A DNA stretch of 64,000 nt from contig NW_008708846.1 in assembly GCF_000327385.1 (NCBI RefSeq), forward strand, positions 1,961,308 through 2,025,307, in the 5' to 3' direction. The stretch is from Lottia gigantea (Eukaryota > Mollusca > Gastropoda > Lottiidae). Both the position numbers and the translations under genes were made by a program. This document shows positions 54,555 to 64,000 of the stretch, in pieces. Each line of letters opens with the position of its first letter. The stretch's first letter is position 1. The notes beneath the pieces were generated by a model. That model was not told the DNA's origin. It did not search any database and saw only the letters and a list, made by a program, of their open reading frames with translations.

Positions 54555-54755
54555 TAGCATAGTAGGTTAGAGCATTGGTTCTTTGACGTCATTTGTTTGG
54601 TTACCTCATACATAATATGGTAGTTGTGGGTTCTCTCATAATTCCAGTCGACCCAGCTGTAAATGGGTACGAATACTCCGGGAAAGATCAATACCAAGAG
54701 CTTTGGCCAAGGGCCGGCTGATCCTTGGTGAACCTAACTGAACCTAACTGTTAAA
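54555..54755 (+). repeat. tRNA-like SINE, copy 1
   Basis: Begins with ttagagcattggttctttg (box A-like). The body cataattccagtcgacccag, ctgtaaatgggtac and ccgggaaagatcaatacc matches 58205-58265. The box B region is eroded. Confidence 0.6.
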
Positions 54756-55189
54756 ATCCTTGTAAATTATAGAACATTATACCATGTCCAACACAGGTAA
54801 ATTAAGATATGTAATCGCATATATATCAAGGTTAGAAAATGAAACTTATTTGTAGTGTAATTCTGTTGACCTTGGTTAATTTTCATTTTTGGAAAATGTA
54901 AAGTATTACAACAGCTATTGGTTGCTACAACTGCAAATACTTTAAGTTTTAGTATTTGTTATTTTGTGCATTCAATCGTTGTACTCGACAGTGTGAATAG
55001 GTTTATTATCTGAATGAAAGTGAGTGCATTTAATCATTATTGAAGAATATTACTTAAAACAATAAATTTTTACAGGTTTTTTTTATTTATAGCAGTTAAA
55101 TGTTGCCATGGTTTCCTGAGTGCTGTTTAATATAAAACGACTAGAATATATTCTCAGTTGTATAAGCAACTAGATCTTAAAGATTGTCA

Positions 55190-56110
55190 CAGAAAAATAC
55201 GCACTCTCAAATCAAGTCTTTCATTAAGACAAAATTCACGAGAAAACCAAAGTTAAACCAAAGAGTAGGCACATCTTTTGTGGCTATCAAGGGCGACTCT
55301 TGTACCCTTTTCAAAGAAAATATCTAAATGTCCAAATATAGTCATGTAGTTAGTCTAGGGTAAACCAAAAAATGAAACGGTCTCTCAGAAAGCATTAACT
55401 GGTTTCTGCCATTGCTGTCCTAGTCGACAGTAGAATTTATAACACAAATATATTACAGCTGTTAACAACCAACACTGAAATAAGCAACAAATTGTGATTT
55501 TAAAACGATGACATTCGAACACAATCGTGATCTCTAACTACTGAGTCTATTATTTGATGTGAAATATTTGCCTTGTGGCGATGCTAAGAAAAAATGGATT
55601 AATACGTAGTTGACCAGAAAAGTCAAAGAAATTTCCTTGATCAGATTATAAACACTAACAACCAGTAGAAACAAAGTGGTGAGCCCAAAGAACCATCAGA
55701 CATGATTAACGTCAAGTCACGCCATGGAGAGATTACTGACAAACCATATAGAAGCAGTACATGATATTAAATTGAATCCTCGTAAAATTAGCCACGAGGC
55801 TGTAAATCAATTTCAAACTTGATAATGTCGTAGTTTCTCGTGTCTAGTGAATATACATGAACACAGTAAGAAGGTCCTTTTATATATTTTCTGAAAAAAA
55901 CCCACATGTTCTTGTCATAATGATAGATTTTAAACTTTAAAACTTGCGGCCTTTTCAGAGAAGTGCTGTAACATGTAAATGTCCAAAAATAGTCCTGTAA
56001 TTATTTGTCTATATGGTCAACCAAAAATGCAATGTTCTCTCAGCACAAATAATTTCAGCTGTCAACGAACTACTGTATAGCACGAGGATTGGCTGAAAAG
56101 TTCTTAGCCC
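55190..56110. repeat. Two diverged copies of an unknown sequence, about 650 bp apart
   Basis: ctaaatgtccaaatatagtc, taaaccaaaaaatg, tctctcagaaag and ttacagctgttaacaacc (55320-55470) recur, diverged, at 55970-56070. Confidence 0.35.
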
Positions 56111-56519
56111 AAGTGGGATATCCCAATCTGAGTCGGATTAGATAAAACATTTGTCATTAACAACTTGAACTAGTCTCTCGAGTCGCCTATTTCTTCTCAG
56201 CCAGAAACTGACAGTTTTGTAAGGAACGCCGATTTAAGTCAGCCGATATTCGGTACTTTGGAATGATCACAAAACCCCAATTAGCCTGTTATTAGTAAAG
56301 AAATAGTTAAAATCTCTATTTATACGCAGAGATGCATTACTTAAAGCTCTTCTTGCTTTTCTTAAACCGGAAAAACGATCTTCAAGATATAAAACAACTC
56401 TAAAGCGTGCTTGATTTTCAAAATGTTTTCTGTAAATATATGAATATTTATTTAAAATGCCAAACAAGTAGATTTGCTATTTCTACTTCATTACCAGATG
56501 ATGAGCCAGGGTATTCATT

Positions 56520-56650
56520 TGGTTTTCTGAAAAGACTGAAACTTTATATTCTCATTTTGCCGGATTCGCTCGCGCAGCGTAGCAGTGGAGAGCAGGTTTT
56601 GTATCCCAAGCCTTGTATTGAAGGACGATCGTCACCTAGACCTCTGATTT
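56520..56650 (+). repeat. Diverged repeat, copy 2
   Basis: Partner of 53740-53890. This copy has a GC-richer middle (gattcgctcgcgcagcgtag). Confidence 0.5.
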
Positions 56651-58065
56651 GAATTTAAATTATGAATTTGTTATTTGGGAATAAATGCATAATGTATGGA
56701 CATACATACATCAGATCTTATTAATTAAAATTCATTTAGGCCTAAAAGAGTATATCCGTTTTTGCCGCTTTATCTGATTTGTTTTTTTTTTTTTTTTTTT
56801 TTGCTGGTTAACTGAAAATATCTGATTAACAAGACAATTGTAGCTGTTAGTCAGTCTTTATAATATCATATCGGGTATAGGGTCTAACTAGAACATTACT
56901 TGCATAGTCTCCAACACAACAAGAACTCATCAGTTTAGAAAAGCATTTTGCTCTTTAGAAACGTGAAAAATGGTGCTTGTTTACTGATAATTTATAAGGT
57001 TAAGTATCTTACTGACGTCAATCCACCGGGTGCCTGTGGTATTTTCTATATTGATAAGTATAATAAAATAAGCAATAGATATTGATATGAATAGCTAGTT
57101 GATAAACCCTAGGGAAACAATTGGAACTTCTAGATTGAAATAAATGTCAGGAACACGTCTGCTTCTAAATAACACGTGTCTCTGGATATTCAACTAATAC
57201 ATTGGAAATAGTCTCTGATATCCGGACCTAATTGACTAATGTGGTGTTTTCTACAATTCAATTCCAGAAGGTTTGAGACCTTTTTTTTCGAGTTCGTGTT
57301 CATTTTTTAACACGATTTGGCCATGCCGAAAGAAATGAATCTAGTCGAATGTATCTTAATGTTCGATGTTCAAACTGATAGAGATGAATTGGAAAAAATG
57401 GATTGCCCAAACGAAAAATTTTTGTCAACTGACCAATTCCATTATACTGCACCTAAACACTATCCATTGCCTCTCCGGATATATTACTTGCCCCTCCGAA
57501 CAATCAAGTCTGGCTAAACAAAATATTGCTGTGTACCGAAAATATAGAATGGAATTGCTTCCATTGTCAATGAAGACTTGAATGATGTAAAAAAAATATT
57601 TAATACATTGACTAACATTTTCAAAAAGACTATGTTTAAAGTTGAACCTTAGCATGTTATAGGCTACAATTTTAACTGATTATTTTAAGTGCATGAAATG
57701 TTTCTGCTTATACAAAGCTAGGATCTGTGTGTTTTTTACTACAGTCTAAGACAAAATTATTTTCGATTGAAAAAAAAATAACTACTTCTTCTATTCATTA
57801 ATAAGTATTGTCAATTTGTCAGTCTAGAAGGCACCGGTATGTCTTGTTAGTTCCAAGTTAATTTGATCAATTTATTAACGCTTGGTTATTTCCTCTGCTA
57901 TATTGGTTGACCACTGACATCATTGTCTAGTTTGTCATCTTGGGGAATTATCAATTGATCTGGTGAAAAGGCTTAGAGTTCCTCACTCTGGTATAAGCCA
58001 CAATTCATAGCTTCCATATTTATACCAGATATATCGGGGACCCAGAATACCATAACATTGCTCAT
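56651..58065. other. Mostly unrecognised; one GGAGGGGCAAG repeat piece
   Basis: 57470-57515 is the reverse-strand copy of the repeat at 8140 and 33431 (ggatatattacttgcccctc). A T-run lies at about 56778-56802. Otherwise nothing recognised. Confidence 0.4.
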
Positions 58066-58067
58066 TT

Positions 58068-58345
58068 GTGAGGGTCTATAGCACAGTCGTTTAGAGCGTT
58101 GGATCTGAACATGTCGTCATTTTTTGGGGTTACTACAAGCAAATGGCGGCTATGGGTTCAATTCTCGATCGGCGTGTGATAGTCCGATGACCTTGAATAA
58201 GTCTTCTTCACTCATAATTCCAGTCGACCAAGCTGTAAATGGATAATCCGGGAAAGATCAATGCCAAGAGGTTAGGCCAAGGACCAGCTGGTAGAAAGGA
58301 TCCTTAACTGTGAACTAAAGTTGTTATCCTTGTAAAGTATAGGCC
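58068..58345 (+). repeat. tRNA-derived SINE, copy 2
   Basis: Box A-like tagcacagtcgtttagagcg at 58079-58098 and box B-like gggttcaattctcg at about 58153-58166 have pol III spacing. The body cataattccagtcgaccaag and gtaaatggataatccgggaa follows. The conserved body may belong to a widespread SINE superfamily (MetaSINE-like), which is a guess. Confidence 0.65.
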
Positions 58346-59694
58346 TAGGCCTAGTTGTTTCTTCCTTTTTCTTTCTTTCTTTCAGGATTATGCATAAGAA
58401 CCACAATATTTTGTCTTCATATTTACAACGATGAAACACACCATTTCACCAAATTACAGCTTTACAGGTTGAGCGACTTTAAGATACCAGCAGTTTCAAA
58501 TTTAAAGTTGAACACAATATTAATCTGTTTTTAAGAGTCGCGAAGTTTTAAAAAAAACTGTTTTTGAATTTTTTTTTTTTTTTTTTTTTTTTTTTCATTT
58601 GTAGTCTGGCGAAGCAGGCTGTCTGGTTTTTAATCAGGTTTTGCTCTCACAAATTAAGAAGCATACAAAATGGCTTCTCCATTATACAAATATACAATGT
58701 ACAATAAAGGTCAACGTTACAATGGAATAAACAAACCTTTTGAGCAAGAATCTGAAAATAATTATTTGAAATGAATAGCGTTTTATATCTTACTTTTCTG
58801 CATCTAATTGAGAGACTGACAATGCCATGCGGTGTGCAATTAGGGCATTTTGCATGGGCAGCTTTAGCCTGCTAGTTGCACAGCCTGTAGAACAGGCCAG
58901 TAGACCAGGCGCTTTTTCCATGTCAACTCCCCTGATCTGCATCACTGACAATGGGTTGAAAGAGCCTAAGGTATTATCTCGAACTATGGGAGCGACATGT
59001 CGTATCACGAGACTATTATTAAAAATTTATGTTGCAGAAAAGTGGTTGGCGTCTGTGCGATGTCCGAAAGTTGATTTTCACATCGGAATTAATCATTTAT
59101 TTTTATGAGAATTTTATGGGGTCGTTATGGCAATTGGCTTTAAGTTCTTTGTTATGTTATGGGATTTATAGTGTGAGATACATACCACAATCAATTTGCA
59201 CTGATCGGCAATTAGTGGGAAGAAAAGCGTCTGATCGAATCATCCAGAACATGACAATTAGATAGATTCTCAGAATAATAACTATTTACTTCCTGACCAT
59301 TGGGAAATTTTAAACAAAATTCCCAATTGCATCATACTGCATATTTATATAGCATTATATCGGCTAGATCAGCATATGCCTTTTAGAGGAAGCCTGTATT
59401 GAGGTCAAGTGGTCTTCATCATCACCATAAAACCTGGTAACAACCATCACATACGACTATATAGTATCAAACCTAATTAATGTAATCAAATCAAACCAGA
59501 TAGGTTTCGTGATCTATAGTCGTTAGCTGATGACTCGTTTATTCTCGTCTGGAAACTTCTTATCTTGATTCTATCTTACGGCCTTACACTATAGTGGTAT
59601 ATTTTTAGGGCTAATTTTACCTAAGCCAGAGATTATTGTAAACAGTAGGTTATATCGATGAACCACTAAAATTGTACCTTCCATAACAGTTGTA
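58346..59694. other. Unrecognised stretch with T-run
   Basis: A T-run at about 58567-58596. 58790-59000 is weakly similar to 25390-25580 (ttttctgca, gcataat/catgtcaa, cccctctgacc/cccctgatctg), perhaps an old repeat. No exon seen. Confidence 0.35.
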
Positions 59695-59699
59695 GTACC

Positions 59700-60910
59700 T
59701 CGTGGTCAAGGATCTTCACAATGGTCAAGGTAAATATGAAGACATAATACCTTGACCATTGTGTAAAGATGAAGGCGTAATACTTTGACCATTGTGAAGA
59801 TGCTTGATTAAAACGTAATACCTTATCCCTTGTGAAGATGCTTGATAAAGACTTAATACCTTAGCCATTGTGAAGATGCTTGAAAAAGACGTTATACCTT
59901 GTCCATTGTGAAGATGCTTGATAAAGACGTTATACCTTGTCCATTGTGAAGATGCTTGATAAAGACGTAATACCTTATCTATTATGAAGATGCTTGATAA
60001 AGACGTTATACCTTGTCCATTGTGAAGATGCTTGATAAAGACGTAATATCTTATCCATTATGAAGATGCTTGATAAAGACGTTATACCTTGTCCATTGTG
60101 AAGATGCTTGATAAAGACGTGATATCTTATCCATTATGAAGATGCTTGATAAAGACGTTATACCTTGTCCATTGTGAAGATGCTTGATAAAGACGTTATA
60201 CCTTGTCCATTGTGAAGATGCTTGATAAAGACGTAATATCTTATCCATTATGAAGATGCTTGATAAAGACGTTATACCTTGTCCATTGTGAAGATGCTTG
60301 ATAAAGACGTAATATCTTATCCATTATGAAGATGCTTGATAAAGACGTAATACCTTATCCATTGTGAAGATGCTTGATAAAAACGTAATACCTTATCCAT
60401 TGTAAAGATGCTTGGTAAAAACGTCATATCTTATCCATTATGAAGATGCTTGATAAAGACGTAATACCTTATCCATTTTGAAGATGCTTGATAAAGACGT
60501 AATACCTTATCCATTGTGAAGATGCTTGATAAAAACGTAATACCTTATCCATTGTAAAGATGCTTGGTAAAAACGTAATATCTTTTCCATTATGAAGATG
60601 CTTGATAAAGACGTAATACCTTATCCATTTTGAAGATGCTTGATAAAGACGTAATACCTTATCCATTGTGAAGATGCTTGATAAAAACGTAATATCTTAT
60701 CCATTGTGAAGATGTTTGATAAAAACGTAATACCTTATCCATTGTGAAGATGCTTGATAAAAACGTAATACCTTATCCATTGTGAAGATGCTTGGTAAAA
60801 ACGTAATATCTTGACCATTGTGAGGATGCTTGACCACTTCAATTGTTCCGGTTATTATTATTAAAATGAAGATGTTATACTTTGACCATTGTGAAGATTG
60901 TGGTCAAGAA
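59700..60910 (+). repeat. 38-bp minisatellite, about 30 units
   Basis: Unit tgaagatgcttgataaagac then gttataccttgtccattg. Two main variants (gttataccttgtccattg and gtaatatcttatccatta) alternate between about 59990 and 60350, giving a 76-bp higher-order unit. The first part (59704-59730) carries an inverted piece (ggtcaaggatcttcacaatg). Confidence 0.9.
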
Positions 60911-63900
60911 ACAATATGTTAGCATATATAGGAACTATTGACGGGATGGGTTAGAGGCAATCCGAGCGCCCCGGCTCCCCTTTGCGGATGTTTGTAGGGC
61001 ATTAGTCATGGTAGGGGTTAAGAATGCCTCTCTTGGAAATTCTCCTAATCTAGGAAGACGGAAAATACATTTAACGCGATTTTGAAAGTGAAAGTAGAAT
61101 GAATTTTTCAATTTCATTCCACAGAAAATGCATAAATAAATTGAGAGGTTGAAATTGTGAATAAGAAAAACATTTACATATGGGCTATCAAGATGAGACA
61201 TTCTAGGTCTAGGAGTACAAGACACTATTTCAGCCACTTACTCCGTCATGGATTTTTACTTCATTAATTGAAAATGTATATGTTCAGTCGATAAAGTCTT
61301 CATACTGTAGATTTTATAGAATGACTTGAATACCAAACCATTATCGATCGGTCTATTAGAGTTTCCAGTCGAGCATGATGGTTATTCAGTGTTAAAAACA
61401 CTGACTCGATTGTAGTATATATTTATAGCATGTCAAATAATTTGTTTGCAGTAGAAATGTCTAGAAATGTTGAACTCGGTAATTTCCGTATAATGTCGAC
61501 ATTTTCCGTAAATATGAACGTCTTCAAAATATATTTTGTACGTGTACTTAGTATTGATTAGTCTGTTCCATATAATAATTTTACCAATTGGACATTTTTT
61601 TTGCAAAGTCCACCGTTTAGTAATAAAAGCATGTAAACAAAATGTCTTAATCTCTGCAGTATATAATACAATATGGCGGCTTCTTGTATACTTTTGTTCT
61701 AGAAACCGGTTATATCTTCCTCGATCGTTATCAAATTATAGTTATTCAAAGCAGTCATTCGAGGCATTATATTAGTTCTAAAAGGAAGAAAAAAAATGGA
61801 AATAAATATTTTGAAAAAGGGACTCAAATTGTACATTTTGAAATTGTTGGAGGCTGGTTTGCCCAAGGGTTGAGATTTCCGGCGAAGCACGACTCCGAGC
61901 ACTTGAGGCGCGAGTCTGCGAAAACACTACTTGTCTGTCCGAAGGTTTTTTCGGTCGCTGCCAAAAGGATTCAGGACCGACCGATTTATGTTGAGGCTTA
62001 CTGCATTTAACATGAATTAAGTATAATATCATGGTTTCGTTTCGAATGCTTAGAAGTAGATCCCATCCTAGCATAAAACACTGAGCTCATGTATGGCAGC
62101 CTTTCGAACTGCACAACTTGATTATTAAATTATTGAAAAGAAAAATCCGATTCAGTTCGATTCGGTTCGCTTTGCTTTCGTACTACAATCCCATGTTGAT
62201 AGCCGCTTTCGCACTACCGAGAAAGGTTATCTTTTTTTTAGTAGCCCTACACAGTTCACTTATTTAACTTCAAAATTTATCAGTATAAACTATGAATATT
62301 TTCTGTTTCCTCTTTCTTTGTGTCCTTTATTAATCCCTTACTTGTGATTTTCAAATATTTATATTATTACTGTCAGAACTGGATAGAACCGAATTACTTT
62401 TGCAGTGCAAAATTGGTAAATGTAGTACTGTTTGTAATTATATAAAGCAATTTTGTCCAATTAGTCGACCAAACCTTTATCATTTGGTCTGGGTCATCAC
62501 GACATCGACCCAGAACAAGTTTGTCAAGTTTTCTGCCACCATTAATTAATACATGTAAATACGACAAAAATAGATAATCCTTTTTGCACGAACAGGCAAC
62601 TGAAATATGTGTTTCAAGTGTTGAAATTTGGTCACAATATACAGATAGTTGTTATTTTCATAATTATGTTCCATTTCATAAGTCTTCAGGGCATAAACAA
62701 AATGCAGAAATCGCATAAAAGAATGCTTTTAATATGCCCTTGATCACATAAACAGATTTCTTCAATTCAGCGCATTTTTTCAGGGATATATAGATGTTCC
62801 ATGTTGCATTTTTGACATAACACAATACATTTCTAAAGTGTGATTTTTTATTTTTTTTAGAATAGTCTACTGAAGACTGGACAAGAACTTTTTCCTCGGC
62901 CAATGTTTATTTACCTAGCATCAAGGGTATCGACAGGTCGAGGTTCCTTTTACAGATCAGATCTGCTGTTGCACTAATGCTAAACATAACATTGATATTG
63001 CTTTCTGGTTTTAAGCATGGTTTTTTTAATTTTGAAAATTGATCTGATTTGATGATTGTAAACGTTATATGAACAAGAAAGACATATATACAAGTATACC
63101 AACATTTACAGATCCCATAACAATTAGTTCATGCCCACTTTCATATTATTATAACAGTCAAATGGAATGGTATATAAATGGACACAGTATTGTCATGATA
63201 ACAGTATGGAAATATAGTGTTATTATATGATACGTGATCTTGAATTACAGAATTTAACCCCTGGGAAATTAATGGGAACTACAATGTTCTTACTTTACTA
63301 CTTATCACTGAAATGAAGTTTTACTTCTATATACATGATAAGGCACAGTTAGACCGACCAAAATATAACATTGAACATCCCAAAACAACTCAATTTTGAG
63401 TCGCACCGCGACAGCCTTCTGTCCATTCTATTACGAGATTTCATAATACAAAAACCCTGCATTCAAATTGACAAGAGCTGGTCCCATGTCGTCGACATTT
63501 GTTTCGGATATGCAATCGTTATTAGGACAGTTAGTTTCAGAAAGAGAGGTTACTGTGATTAGTTCAAATATATAAGCAATGTAGAATTACTCGGTCGCAG
63601 TACATAATTTTACTATTTACTATTACCATTTAAAACAATATCTGACAACGTTCTTTTTTCAAGGTGTGGAAATGATCATCCCAACCGAGATATTCTTATT
63701 TGAATATACTGTGTGAAGGTTTAACAAAACACAAGACAATAATATTATGCAATATAACACACTTCTTTAATAAGGTTGGGCACAAAACGTTTCAACACAA
63801 TATACACGTGTCGTCATCAGATGTAATATTCTCCACTTTCTTCAAAGTGTTCACCAGGTAGAGTGTCGAATCACCGTAATGATTTTTGAATTTTTTGAAG

Positions 63901-64000
63901 GTTAATAAAAAAAAACAGAAATGTGAGTCACTATACCATCATTTATCTAATCTATCTTATCACGAATCTAAACAAAATGATTTCCTTGTACCCAGTCATT
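60911..64000. other. Window end, probably B4GALT intron or intergenic; nothing certain
   Basis: Two GC-richer patches (60950-61080 and 61850-61975) interrupt the AT-rich sequence but show no recognisable coding motif. No B4GALT catalytic exon was found. 63760-63830 carries a hammerhead-like motif on the - strand (see findings). Confidence 0.35.

Noticed and set aside
60051-60666. Open frames of 65 codons with repeated peptide
   Set aside because: Produced by the 38-bp minisatellite; the peptide repeats every three units and has no flanking exon.
59700-60910. CRISPR-like regular repeat array
   Set aside because: Units are directly adjacent with no spacers, in animal DNA; it is a minisatellite.
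61684-62074. Overlapping frames on both strands in a GC-richer patch
   Set aside because: No recognisable domain, and neither frame has a convincing splice context.
63775-63830. Annotating a hammerhead ribozyme as an RNA gene
   Set aside because: The core and stem II are plausible but stem III and the cleavage site are not visible, so it is kept only as a finding.

Overview
The window is animal nuclear DNA: AT-rich, with short exons carrying GT/AG splice sites, long introns, and dense old transposable elements. A mollusc or close lophotrochozoan relative is the best guess. The reasons are the EB-module plus fibronectin-III receptor, the GIY-YIG Penelope-like retroelements, and the repeat families beginning TATACGCCCAC or ending near TTAAACTCCATTCATTTC. 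The taxonomic call is inference.

Three host genes lie on the + strand. (1) 4544-13561 is the 3' part of a transmembrane receptor gene: one cysteine-rich EB/EGF-like module, fibronectin-III-type domains, a membrane-proximal region resembling receptor tyrosine phosphatases, one membrane helix and a very short tail. Thirteen exons were joined by splice sites and phase, and the joined reading is an exact number of codons. No phosphatase domain follows. (2) 15802-27534 is a complete eight-exon TMEM39 gene (453 residues). It encodes a multi-pass ER membrane protein linked in other animals to SAC1/PI4P transport, autophagy and collagen secretion. (3) 34789 to beyond the window is the start of a beta-1,4-galactosyltransferase gene: a type II membrane anchor and stem exon, a 15.3-kb intron, then the first catalytic exon (50679-50923). 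The remaining catalytic exons were not found up to 64000.

Most of the rest is repeats. 1-1030 is a 162-bp tandem array. 1182-2040 and 14390-15250 are two copies of a composite repeat carrying a LINE reverse-transcriptase fragment, and the first copy is joined to a truncated Penelope-like element with an open GIY-YIG frame (2036-2790). A much longer Penelope-like element lies on the - strand inside the galactosyltransferase intron (45505-49065), preceded by an SGNH-hydrolase-like ORF. Several hairpin-forming, TTAA-flanked DNA-transposon families, a hAT-type MITE with a perfect 8-bp duplication, a Harbinger-type element with a TAA duplication, two or three SINE families, foldback elements and five minisatellites fill the introns. 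Two assembly gaps are present (13808-14090 and 46346-46395).

The three genes are not an operon and show no evident functional link, although all three products belong to the secretory/membrane system. The observations most worth following are the receptor that has kept a phosphatase-type ectodomain without the enzyme, the Penelope-like element with an SGNH ORF, and the 84-bp TMEM39 exon squeezed between two transposon insertions.
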